A stretch of 64,000 nt of DNA, from assembly GCF_910591885.1 (NCBI RefSeq), contig NW_025963555.1:5890001-5954000 (forward strand). Reading direction: 5' to 3'. The position numbers and the translations under genes are program-made. Positions 28,632 through 42,700 of this stretch are shown one piece after another. The stretch is from Bombus terrestris (Eukaryota > Arthropoda > Insecta > Hymenoptera > Apidae). The notes beneath the pieces are model-generated. The model was not told where the DNA came from. It worked only from the letters and a program-made list of their open reading frames with translations, and did no database searches. The stretch's first letter is position 1. The number at the start of each line of letters is the position of its first letter.

Positions 28632-28991
28632 ATAACGTCAAACGTCACATAGTGATACAATATAACGTTATACGTTATAACGTAGAAGTACATAACGTCA
28701 AACGTCACATAGTGATACAATATAACGTTATACGTTATAACGTAGAAGTACATAACGTTATACGTTATAATGTAGTAGTACATAACGTTATACGTTACAA
28801 CGTAGTAGTACATAACGTCATACGTCCTATAGTGATACAATATAACGTTATACGTTATAACGTAGTAGTACATAACGTCATACGTTACAACGTAGTAGTA
28901 CATAACGTCAAACGTCACATAGTGATACAATATAACGTTATACGTTATAACGTAGTAGTACATAACGTCAGACGTCCTATAGTGATACAAT

Positions 28992-29231
28992 ATAACGTTA
29001 TACGTTTTAACGTAGAAGTACAAAACCTTAAACGTTATAACGTAATAGTACTTAACGTTATACGTTACTACGTAGTAGTACATAACGTCATACGTTCTAT
29101 AGTGATACAATTTAACGTTAAACGTTTTAACGTAGAAGTACAAAACCTTAAACGTTATAACGTAATAGTACTTAACGTTATACGTTACTACGTAGTAGTA
29201 CATAACGTCATACGTTCTATAGTGATACAAT
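28992..29231 (+). repeat. Doubled F-G cassette, copy 6 (last)
   Basis: F monomers at 29022 and 29142. No doubled cassette is seen to the right of this point; only singles occur. Confidence 0.92.
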
Positions 29232-30581
29232 TTAACGTTATACGTTATAACGTAGTAGTACATAACGTTATACGTTAATACGTAGTAGTATATAACGTTA
29301 TACGTCCTATAGTGATACAATGTAACGTTATACGTTATAACGTAGTAGTATATAACGTTATACGTTATAACGTAGTAGTATATAACGTTATACGTTATAA
29401 CGTAGTAGTACATAACGTCAAACGTCACATAGTGATACAATATAACGTTATACGTTATAACGTAGAAGTACATAACGTTATACCTTATAACGTAGTAGTA
29501 CATAACGTTATACGTTATAAAGTAGTAGTACATAACGTTATACGTTATAACGTAGTAGTATATAACGTTATACGTCCTATAGTGATACAATGTAACGTTA
29601 TACGTTATAACGTAGTAGTACATAACGTCATACGTTACAACGTAGTAGTACATAACGTCAAACGTCACATAGTGATACAATATAACGTTATACGTTATAA
29701 CGTAGTAGTACATAACGTTATACGTTATAACGTAGTAGTATATAACGTTATACGTCCTATAGTGATACAATGTAACGTTATACCTTATAACGTAGTAGTA
29801 CATAACGTTATACGTTATAAAGTAGTAGTGCATAACGTTATACGTTATAACGTAGTAGTATATAACGTTATACGTTATATCGTTGTAGTACATAACGTCA
29901 TACGTCCTATAGTGATACAATGTAACGATATACGTTATAACGTAGTAGTATATAATGTTATACGTTATAACGTAGTAGTATATAACGTTATACGTTATAA
30001 CGTAGTAGTATATAACGTTATACGTTATAACGTAGTAGCACATAACGTCAAACGTCACATAGTGATACAATATAACGTTATAAGTTATAACGTAGTAGTA
30101 CTTGACGTTATACGTTATAAAGTAGTAGTACATAACGTTATACGTTATAACGTAGTAGTATATAACGTTATACGTTATAACGTAGTAGTACATATCGTCA
30201 TACGTCCTATAGTGATACAATGTAACGTTATACGTTATAACGTAGTAGTATATAACGTTATACGTTATAACGTAGTAGTACATAACGTCAAACGTCACAT
30301 AGTGATACAATATAACGTTATACGTTATAACGTAGAAGTACATAACGTTATACGTTATAATGTAGTAGTACATAACGTTATACGTTACAACGTAGTAGTA
30401 CATAACGTCATACGTCCTATAGTGATACAATATAACGTTATACGTTATAACGTAGTAGTACATAACGTCATACGTTACAACGTAGTAGTACATAACGTCA
30501 AACGTCACATAGTGATACAATATAACGTTATACGTTATAACGTAGTAGTACATAACGTTATACATCATATAGTAGTACAAT

Positions 30582-30612
30582 ATAACCTTTATACGTTATA
30601 ACGTAGTACTAC
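30582..30612 (+). repeat. 31-bp marker monomer, founder indel 1, copy 7 (last)
   Basis: Same signature, 1,981 bp after copy 6. No further copy is seen in the remaining 33 kb. Confidence 0.95.
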
Positions 30613-33600
30613 ATAACGTCAAACGTCACATAGTGATACAATATAACGTTATACGTTATAACGTAGAAGTACATAACGTTATACGTTATAAAGTAGTAGT
30701 ACATAACGTTATACGTTACAGCGTAGTAGTACATAACGTCATACGTCCTATAGTGATACAATGTAACTTTATACGTTATAACGTAGTAGTATATAACGTT
30801 ATACGTTATAACGTAGTAGTACATAACGTCATTCGTGCTATAGTGATACAATGTAACGTTATACGTTATAACGTAGTAGTATATAACGTTATACGTTATA
30901 ACGTAGTAGTACATAACGTCAAACGTCACATAGTGATACAATATAACGTTATACGTTATAACGTAGTAGTATATAACGTTATACGTTATAACGTAGTAGT
31001 ACATAACGTCATTCGTCCTATAGTGATACAATGTAACGTTATACGTTATAACGTAGAAGTACATAACGTTATACGTTATAAAGTAGTAGTACATAACGTT
31101 ATACGTTACAGCGTAGTAGTACATAACGTCATACGTCCTATAGTGATACAATGTAACTTTATACGTTATAACGTAGTAGTATATAACGTTATACGTTATA
31201 ACGTAGTAGTACATAACGTCATTCGTCCTATAGTGATACAATGTAACGTTATACGTTATAACGTAGTAGTATATAACGTTATACGTTATAACGTAGTAGT
31301 ACATAACGTCAAACGTCACATAGTGATACAATATAACGTTATACGTTATAACGTAGTAGTATATAACGTTATACGTTATAACGTAGTAGTATATAACGTT
31401 ATACGTTATAACGTAGTAGTACATAACGTCATACATCCTATAGTGGTACAATGTAACGTTATACGTTATAACGTAATAGTACGTAACGTCAAACGTCACA
31501 TAGTGATACAATATAACGTTATACGTTAGAACGTAGAAGTACAAAACGTTATACGTTATAACGTAGTAGTACTTAACATTATACGTTACTACGTAGTAGT
31601 ACATAACGTCATACGTCCTATAGTGATACCATGTAACGTTATACGTTGTAATGTAGAAGTACAAAACGTTATACGTTGTAACATAGTAGTATATAACGTT
31701 ATACGATATAACGTAGTAGTACATAACGTCAAACGTCACATAGTCATACAATGTAACGTTATACGTTATAACGTTGTACTATATAACGTTATACGTTATA
31801 ACGTAGTAGTACATAACGTCATACGTTACAACGTAGTAGTACATAACGTCAAACGTCACTTAGTGATACAATATAACGTTATACGTTATAACGTAGTTGT
31901 ACATAACGTCATACGTCCTATAGTGATACAATGTAACTTTATACGTTATAACGTAGTAGTATATAACGTCATACGATACAACGTAGTAGTACATAACGTC
32001 ATACGTCCTATAGTGATACAATATAACGTTATACGTTATAACGTAGAAGTACAAAACGTTATACGTTATAACGTAGTAGTACATAACGTTATACGTTACA
32101 ACGTAATAGTACATAACGTCATACGTCCTATAGTGATACAAGATAACGTTATACGTTATAACGTAGAAGTACAAAACGTTATACGTTATAACGTAGTAGT
32201 ACGTAACGTTATACGTTACAACGTAGTAGTACATAACGTCATACGTCCTATAGTGATACAATATAATGTTATACGTTATAACGTAGTAGTATATAACGTT
32301 ATACGTTATAACGTAGTAGTACATAACGTTATACGTTACAACGTAGTAGTACATAACGTCATACGTCCTATAGTGATACAATGTAACGTTATACGTTATA
32401 ACGTAGTAGTATATAACGTTATACGTTATAACGTAATAGTACATAACGTCATACGTTACAACGTAGTAGTACATAACGTCAAACGTCACTTAGTGATACA
32501 ATATAACGTTATACGTTATAACGTAGTAGTACATAACGTCATACGTCCTATAGTGATACAATGTAACTTTATACGTTATAACGTAGTAGTATATAACGTT
32601 ATACGTTATAACGTAGTAGTACATAACGTCAAACGTCACATAGTGATACAATATAACGTTATACGTTATAACGTAGAAGTACATAACGTTATACGTTATA
32701 AGGTAGTAGTACATAACGTTATACGTTACAACGTAGTAGTACATAACGTCATACGTCCTATAGTGATACAATGTAACTTTGTACGTTATAACGTAGTAGT
32801 ATATAACGTTATACGTTATAACGTAGTAGTACATAACGTCAAACGTCACATAGTGATACAATATAACGTTATACGTTATAACGTAGAAGTACAAAACGTT
32901 ATACGTTATAACGTAGTAGTACATAAGGTTATACGTTACAACGTAATAGTACATAACGTCATACGCCCTATAGTGATACAAGATAACGTTATACGTTATA
33001 ACGTAGAAGTACAAAACGTTACACGTTATAACGTAGTAGTACGTAACGTTATACGTTACCACGTAGTAGTACATAACGTCATACGTCCTATAGTGATACA
33101 ATATAATGTTATACGTTATAACGTAGTAGTATATAACGTTATACGTTATAACGTAGTAGTACATAACGTTATACGTTACAACGTAGTAGTACATAACGTC
33201 ATACGTCCTATAGCGATACAATGTAACGTTATACGTTATAACGTAGTAGTATATAACGTTATACGTTATAACGTAATAGTACATAACGTCATACGTTACA
33301 ACGTAGTAGTACATAACCTCATACGTCCTATAGTGATACAATGTAACGTTATACGTTATAACGTAGTAGTATATAACGTTATACGTTATAACGTAATAGT
33401 ACATAACGTCATACGTTACAACGTAGTAGTACATAACGTCAAACGTCACTTAGTGATACAATATAACGTTATACGTTATAACGTAGTAGTACATAACGTT
33501 ACACGTCATATAGTAGTACAATATAACGTTATACGTTATAACGTAGAACTACATAACGTCATTCGTCCTATAGTGATACAATGTAACGTTATACGTTATA

Positions 33601-36223
33601 ACGTAGTAGTATATAACGTTATACGTTATAACGTAGTAGTACATAACGTCAAACGTCACATAGTGATACAATATAACGTTATACGTTATAACGTAGTAGT
33701 ATATAACGTTATACGTTATAACGTAGTAGTACATAACGTCATACGTCCTATGGTGAAGCAATGTAACGTTATACGTTATAACGTAGTAGTATATAACGTT
33801 ATACGTTATAACGTAGTAGTACATAACGTCAAACGTCACATAGTGATACAATATAACGTTATACGTTATAACGTAGTAGTATATAACGTTATACGTTATT
33901 ATGTAGTAGTACATAACGTTATACGTTACAACGTAGTAGTACATAACGTCATACGTCCTATAGTGATACAATGTAACGTTATACGTTATAACGTAGTAGT
34001 ATATAACGTTATACGTTATAACGTAATAGTACATAACGTCATACGTTACAACGTAGTAGTACATAACGTCAAACGTCACTTAGTGATACAATATAACGTT
34101 ATACGTTATAACGTAGTAGTACATAACGTTACACGTCATATAGTAGTACAATATAACGTTATACGTTATAACGTAGTACTACATAACGTCAAACGTCACA
34201 TAGTGATACAATATAACGTTATACGTTATAACGTAGAAGTACATAACGTTATTCGTTATAAAGTAGTAGTACATAACGTTATACGTTACAACGTAGTAGT
34301 ACATAACGTCATACGTCTTATAGTGATACAATGTAACTTTGTACGTCATAACGTAGTAGTATATAACGTTATACGTTATAACGTAGCAGTACATAACGTC
34401 ATTCGTCCTATAGTGATACAATGTAACGTTATACGTTATAACGTAGTAGTATATAACGTTATACGTTATAACGTAGTAGTATATAACGTTATACGTTATA
34501 ACGTAGTAGTACATAACGTCAAACGTCACATAGTGATACAATATAACGTTATACGTTATAACGTAGTAGTATATAACATTATACGTTATAACGTAGTAGT
34601 ACATAACGTCATACGTCCTATGGTGAAGCAATGTAACGTTATACGTTATAACGTAGTAGTATATAACGTTATACGTTATAACGTAGTAGTATATAACGTT
34701 ATACGTTACAACGTAGTGGTACATAACGTCAGACGCCCTATAGTGATACAATACAACGTTATACGTTTTAACGTAGAAGTACAAAACCTTAAACGTTATA
34801 ACGTAATAGTACTTAACGTTATACGTTACTACGTAGCAGTACATAACGTCATTCGTCTTATAGTGATACAATTTAACGTTATACGTTATAACGTAGTAGT
34901 ACATAACGTTATACGTTATAACGTAGTAGTATATAACGTTATACGTCCTATAGTGATACAATGTAACGTTATACGTTATAACGTAGTAGTATATAACGTT
35001 ATACGTTATAACGTAGTAGTACATAACGTCAAACGTCACATAGTGATACAATATAACGTTATACGTTATAACGTAGAAGTACATAACGTTATACCTTATA
35101 ACGTAGTAGTACATAACGTTATACGTTATAAAGTAGTAGTACATAACGTTATACGTTATAACGTAGTAGTATATAACGTTATACGTTATATCGTTGTAGT
35201 ACATAACGTCATACGTCCTATAGTGATACAATGTAACGTTATACGTTATAACGTAGTAGTATATAACGTTATACGTTATAACGTAGTAGTACATAACGTC
35301 AAACGTCACATAGTGATACAATATAACGTTATACGATATAACGTAGAAGTACATAACGTTATACGTTATAATGTAGTAGTACATAACGTTATACGTTACT
35401 ACGTAGTAGTAAATAACGTCACACGTTCTATAGTGATACAATTTAACGTTATACGTTATAACGTAGTAGTACATAACGTTATACGTTATAACATAGTAGT
35501 ATATAACGTTATACGTCCTATAGTGATACAATGTAACGTTATACGTTATAACGTAGTAGTATATAACGTTATACGTTATAACGTAGTAGTACATAACGTC
35601 AAACGTCACATAGTGATACAATATAACGTTATACGTTATAACGTAGAAGTACATAACGTTATACCTTATAAAGTAGTAGTACATAACGTTATACGTTACA
35701 ACGTAGTAGTACATAACGTCATACGTCCTATAGTGATACAATGTAACGTTATACGTTATAACGTAGTAGTATATAACGTTATACGTTATAACGTAGTAGT
35801 ACATAACGTCATACGTCCTATAGTGATACAATGTAACGTTATAAGTTATAACGTAGTAGTACTTGACGTTATACGTTATAAAGTAGTAGTACATAACGTT
35901 ATACGTTATAACGTGGTAGTACATATCGTCATACGTCCTATAGTGATACAATGTAACGTTATACGTTATGAAGTAGTAGTATATAACGTTATACGTTATA
36001 ACGTAGTAGTACATAACGTCAAACGTCACATAGTGATACAATATAACGTTATACGTCATAACGTAGAAGTACATAACGTTATACGTTATAAAGTAGTAGT
36101 ACATAACGTTATACGTTACAACGTAGTAGTACATAACGTCATACGTCCTATAGTGATACAATATAACGTTATACGTTATAACGTAGTAGTACATAACGTC
36201 ATACGTTACAACCGTAGTAGTAC
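30613..36223 (+). repeat. HOR block 7, 5,611 bp (type Q start, transition to zone 2)
   Basis: It starts like block 5: about 30613-33450 follows 16781-19588 at offset 13,832, then 13,862 after one extra monomer near 31.35-31.41 kb. From about 34176 it follows 20764 onward at offset 13,412, so it lacks 450 bp (15 monomers) that block 5 has. It begins after the last zone-1 31-mer and ends with the first zone-2 31-mer, so it spans the change from one founder indel to the other. Confidence 0.83.
36193..36223 (+). repeat. 31-bp marker monomer, founder indel 2, copy 1
   Basis: One inserted C turns ACAACGTAG into ACAACCGTAG. It defines zone 2. Confidence 0.95.
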
Positions 36224-39200
36224 ATAACGTCAAACGTCACATAGTGATACAATATAACGTTATACGTTATAACGTAGTAGTACATAACGTTATACGTCAT
36301 ATAGTAGTACAATATAACGTTATACGTTATAACGTAGTACTACATAACGTCAAACGTCACATAGCGATACAATATAACGTTATACGTTATAACGTAGAAG
36401 TACATAACGTTATACGTTATAAAGTAGTAGTACATAACGTTATACGTTACAGCGTAGTAGTACATAACGTCATACGTCCTATAGTGATACAATGTAACTT
36501 TACACGTTATAACGTAGTAGTATATAACGTTATACGTTATAACGTAGTAGTATATAACGTTATACGTTATAACGTAGTAGTACATAACGTCATACGTCCT
36601 ATGGTGATACAGTGTAACGTTATACGTTATAACGTAGTAGTATATAACGTTATACGTTACAACGTAGTAGTACATAACGTCATACGTCCTATAGTGATAC
36701 AACATAACGTTATACGTTTTAACGTAGAAGTACAAAACCTTAAACGTCATAACGTAATAGTACTTAACGTTATACGTTACTACGTAGTAGTACATAACGT
36801 CATACGTTCTATAGTGATACAATTTAACGTTATACGTTATAACGTAGTAGTACATAACGTTATACGTTATAACGTAGTAGTATATAACGTTATACGTCCT
36901 ATAGTGATACAATGTAACGTTATACGTTATAACGTAGTAGTATATAACGTTATACGTTATAACGTAGTAGTACATAACGTCAAACGTCACATAGTGATAC
37001 AATATAACGCTATACGTTATAACGTAGAAGTACATAACGTTATACGTTATAACGTAGTAGTACATAACGTTATACGTTATAAAGTAGTAGTGCATAACGT
37101 TATACGTTATAACGTAGTAGTATATAACGTTATACGTTATATCGTTGTAGTACATAACGTCATACGTCCTATAGTGATACAAAGTAACGTTATACGTTAT
37201 AACGTAGTAGTATCTAACGTTATACGTTATAACGTAGTAGTACATAACGTCAAACGTCACATAGTGATACAATATAACGTTATACGTTATAACGTAGTAG
37301 TATATAACGTTATACGTTATAACGTAGTAGTACATAACGTTATACGTTACAACGTAGTAGTACATAACGTCATACGTCCTATAGTGATACAATGTAACGT
37401 TATACGTTATAACGTAGTAGTATATAACGTTATACGTTATAACGTAGTAGTACATAACGTCATACGTCCTATAGAGATACAATGTAACGTTATAAGTTAT
37501 AACGTAGTAGTACTTGACGTTATACGTTATAAAGTAGTAGTACATAACGTTATACGTTATAACGTAGTAGTACATATCGTCATACGTCCTATAGTGATAC
37601 AATGTAACGTTATACGTTATAACGTAGTAGTATATAACGTTATACGTTATAACGTAGTAGTACATAACGTCAAACGTCACATAGTGGTACAATATAACGT
37701 TATACGTTATAACGTAGAAGTACATAACGTTATACGTTATAAAGTAGTAGTACATAACGTTATACGTTACAACGTAGTAGTACATAACGTCATACGTCCT
37801 ATAGTGATACAATATAACGTTATACGTTATAAAGTAGTAGTACATAACGTTATACGTTACAACGTAGTAGTACATAACGTCATACGTCCTATAGTGATAC
37901 AATATAACGTTATACGTTATAACGTAGTAGTACATAACGTCATACGTTACAACGTAGTAGTACATAACGTCATACGTCCTATAGTGATACAATGTAACGT
38001 TATACGTTATAACGTAGTAGTATCTAACGTTATACGTTATAACGTAGTAGTACATAACGTCAAACGTCACATAGTGATACAATATAACGTTATACGTTAT
38101 AACGTAGTAGTATATAACGTTATACGTTATAACGTAGTAGTACATAACGTTATACGTTACAACGCAGTAGTACATAACGTCATACGTCCTACAGTGATAC
38201 AATGTAACGTTATAAGTTATAACGTAGTAGTACTTGACGTTATACGTTATAAAGTAGTAGTACATAACGTTATACGTTATAACGTAGTAGTACATATCGT
38301 CATACGTCCTATAGTGATACAATGTAACGTTATACGTTATAACGTAGTAGTATATAACGTTATACGTTATAACGTAGTACTACATAACGTCAAACGTCAC
38401 ATAGTGATACAATATAACGTTATACGTTATAACGTAGAAGTACATAGCGTTATGCGTTATAAAGTAGTAGTACATAACGTTATACGTTACAGCGTAGTAG
38501 TACATAACGTCATACGTCCTATAGTGATACAATGTAGCTTTATACGTTATAACGTAGTAGTATATAACGTTATACGTTATAACGAAGTAGTACATAACGT
38601 CATTCGTCCTATAGTGATACAATGTAACGTTATACGTTATAACGTAGTAGTATATAACGTTATACGTTATAACGTAGTAGTACATAACGTCAAACGTCAC
38701 ATAGTGATACAATATAACGTTATACGTTATAACGTAGTAGTATATAACGTTATACGTTATAACGTAGTAGTACATAACGTCATACGTCCTATGGTGATAC
38801 AATGTAACGTTATACGTTATAACGTAGTAGTATATAACGTTATACGTTACAACGTAGTAGTACATAACGTCATACGTCCTATAGTGATACAACATAACGT
38901 TATACGTTTTAACGTAGAAGTACAAAACCTTAAACGTTATAACGTAATAGTACTTAACGTTATACGTTACTACGTAGTAGTACATAACGTCATACGTTCT
39001 ATAGTGATACAATTTAACGTTATACGTTATAACGTAGTAGTACATAACGTTATACGTTATAACGTAGTAGTATATAACGTTATACGTCCTATAGTGATAC
39101 AATGTAACGTTATACGTTATAACGTAGTAGTATATAACGTTATACGTTATAACGTAGTAGTACATAACGTCAAACGTCACATAGTGATACAATATAACGT

Positions 39201-39794
39201 TATACGTTATAACGTAGAAGTACATAACGTTATACGTTATAACGTAGTAGTACATAACGTTATACGTTACAACGTAGTAGTACATAACGTCATACGTCCT
39301 ATAGTGATACAATGTAACGTTATACGTTATAACGTAGTAGTATATAACGTTATACGTTATAACGTAGTAGTACATAACGTCATACGTCCTATAGTGATAC
39401 AATGTAACGTTATAAGTTATAACGTAGTAGTACTTGACGTTATACGTTATAAAGTAGTAGTACATAACGTTATACGTTATAACGTGGTAGTACATATCGT
39501 CATACGTCCTATAGTGATACAATGTAACGTTATACGTTATGAAGTAGTAGTATATAACGTTATACGTTATAACGTAGTAGTACATAACGTCAAACGTCAC
39601 ATAGTGATACAATATAACGTTATACGTCATAACGTAAAAGTACATAACGTTATACGTTATAAAGTAGTAGTACATAACGTTATACGTTACAACGTAGTAG
39701 TACATAACGTCATACGTCCTATAGTGATACAATATAACGTTATACGTTATAACGTAGTAGTACATAACGTCATACGTTACAACCGTAGTAGTAC
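36224..39794 (+). repeat. HOR block 8, 3,571 bp (zone 2)
   Basis: It is bounded by two copies of the ACAACCGTAG 31-mer and measures 119 x 30 + 1 bp. Junction modules lie near 36337 and 38377. The segment after 38377 opens with the CATAGCGTTATGCG variant (38443-38456), which recurs near 40964, 44534, 47715 and 49965 (with CACAGCG at about 53146) and so marks homologous HOR starts. Its tail shares the AACGTAAAAGTAC variant with the tail of block 9 (offset 6,691). Confidence 0.82.
39764..39794 (+). repeat. 31-bp marker monomer, founder indel 2, copy 2
   Basis: Same ACAACCGTAG insertion, 3,571 bp after copy 1. Confidence 0.95.
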
Positions 39795-42700
39795 ATAACG
39801 TCAAACGTCACATAGTGATACAATATAACGTTATACGTTATAACGTAGTAGTACATAACGTTATACGTCATATAGTAGTACAATATAACGTTATACGTTA
39901 TAACGTAGTACTACATAACGTCAAACGTCACATAGTGATACAATATAACGTTATACGTTATAACGTAGAAGTACATAACGTTATACGTTATAAAGTAGTA
40001 GTACATAACGTTATACGTTACAGCGTAGTAGTACATAACGTCATACGTCCTATAGTGATACAATGTAACTTTACACGTTATAACGTAGTAGTATATAACG
40101 TTATACGTTATAACGTAGTAGTACATAACGTCATACGTCCTATGGTGATACAGTGTAACGTTATACGTTATAACGTAGTAGTATATAACGTTATACGTTA
40201 CAACGTAGTAGTACATAACGTCATACGTCCTATAGTGATACAATGTAACGTTATACGTTATAACGTAGTAGTATCTAACGTTATGCGTTATAACGTAGTA
40301 GTACATAACGTCAAACGTCACATAGTGATACAATATAACGTTATACGTTATAACGTAGAAGTACATAACGTTATACGTTATAACGTAGTAGTACATAACG
40401 TTATACGTTATAAAGTAGTAGTGCATAACGTTATACGTTATAACGTAGTAGTATATAACGTTATACGTTATATCGTTGTAGTACATAACGTCAAACGTCA
40501 CATAGTGATACAATATAACGTTATACGTTATAACGTAGTAGTATATAACGTTATACGTTATAACGTAGTAGTACATAACGTTATACGTTACAACGTAGTA
40601 GTACATAACGTCATACGTCCTATAGTGATACAATGTAACGTTATACGTTATAACGTAGTAGTATATAACGTTATACGTTATAACGTAGTAGTACATAACG
40701 TCATACGTCCTATAGTGATACAATGTAACGTTATAAGTTATAACGTAGTAGTACTTGACGTTATACGTTATAAAGTAGTAGTACATAACGTTATACGTTA
40801 TAACGTAGTAGTACATATCGTCATACGTCCTATAGTGATACAATGTAACGTTATACGTTATAACGTAGTAGTATATAACGTTATACGTTATAACGTAGTA
40901 CTACATAACGTCAAACGTCACATAGTGATACAATATAACGTTATACGTTATAACGTAGAAGTACATAGCGTTATGCGTTATAAAGTAGTAGTACATAACG
41001 TTATACGTTACAGCGTAGTAGTACATAACGTCATACGTCCTATAGTGATACAATGTAACTTTATACGTTATAACGTAGTAGTATATAACGTTATACGTTA
41101 TAACGTAGTAGTACATAACGTCATTCGTCCTATAGTGATACAATGTAACGTTATACGTTATAACGTAGTAGTATATAACGTTATACGTTATAACGTAGTA
41201 GTACATAACGTCAAACGTCACATAGTGATACAATATAACGTTATACGTTATAACGTAGTAGTATATAACGTTATACGTTATAACGTAGTAGTACATAACG
41301 TCATACGTCCTATGGTGATACAATGTAACGTTATACGTTATAACGTAGTAGTATATAACGTTATACGTTACAACGTAGTAGTACATAACGTCATACGTCC
41401 TATAGTGATACAATATAACGTTATACGTTTTAACGTAGAAGTACAAAACCTTAAACGTTATAACGTAATAGTACTTAACGTTATACGTTACTACGTAGTA
41501 GTACATAACGTCATACGTCCTATAGTGATACAATTTAACGTTATACGTTATAACGTAGTAGTACATAACGTTATACGTTATAACGTAGTAGTACATAACG
41601 TCATTCGTCCTATAGTGATACAATGTAACGTTATACGTTATAACGTAGTAGTATATAACGTTATACGTTATAACGTAGTAGTACATAACGTCAAACGTCA
41701 CATAGTGATACAATATAACGTTATACGTTATAACGTAGTAGTATATAACGTTATACGTTATAACGTAGTAGTACATAACGTCATACGTCCTATGGTGATA
41801 CAATGTAACGTTATACGTTATAACGTAGTAGTATATAACGTTATACGTTACAACGTAGTAGTACATAACGTCATACGTCCTATAGTGATACAATATAACC
41901 TTATACGTTTTAACGTAGAAGTACAAAACCTTAAACGTTATAACGTAATAGTACTTAACGTTATACGTTACTACGTAGTAGTACATAACGTCATACGTTC
42001 TATAGTGATACAATTTAACGTTATACGTTATAACGTAGTAGTACATAACGTTATACGTTATAACGTAGTAGTATATAACGTTATACGTCCTATAGTGATA
42101 CAATGTAACGTTATACGTTATAACGTAGTAGTATATAACGTTATACGTTATAACGTAGTAGCACATAACGTCAAACGTCACATAGTGATACAATATAACG
42201 TTATACGTTATAACGTAGAAGTACATAACGTTATACGTTATAACGTAGTAGTACATAACGTTATACGTTACAACGTAGTAGTACATAACGTCATACGTCC
42301 TATAGTGATACAATGTAACGTTATACGTTATAACGTAGTAGTATATAACGTTATACGTTATAACGTAGTAGTACATAACGTCATACGTCCTATAGTGATA
42401 CAATGTAACGTTATAAGTTATAACGTAGTAGTACTTGACGTTATACGTTATAAAGTAGTAGTACATAACGTTATACGTTATAACGTGGTAGTACATATCG
42501 TCATACGTCCTATAGTGATACAATGTAACGTTATACGTTATGAAGTAGTAGTATATAACGTTATACGTTATAACGTAGTAGTACATAACGTCAAACGTCA
42601 CATAGTGATACAATATAACGTTATACGTCATAACGTAGAAGTACATAACGTTATACGTTATAAAGTAGTAGTACATAACGTTATACGTTACAACGTAGTA

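Larger units (their letters stand above)
28632..30612 (+). repeat. HOR block 6, 1,981 bp (rearranged tail-type block)
   Basis: Length 66 x 30 + 1 bp. Its last roughly 580 bp match the window's first block and the tail of block 4. Its front part is rearranged and carries the doubled F-G cassette at 28992-29231. A two-base swap (GTTAATACG instead of GTTATAACG, near 29274-29282) is private to this copy and puts a TAA into the otherwise open frame. Confidence 0.8.

Noticed and set aside
29250..29290. Indel or inversion near 29274-29282 (GTTAATACG)
   Set aside because: The length is still 30 bp. It is two adjacent substitutions or a base swap in one monomer, so it does not form a marker class.
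31500..31540. Block boundary at 31529, where the top-strand frame ends
   Set aside because: It is a single T-to-G change (GTTAGAACG) that makes a TAG. The register and monomer order continue unchanged.
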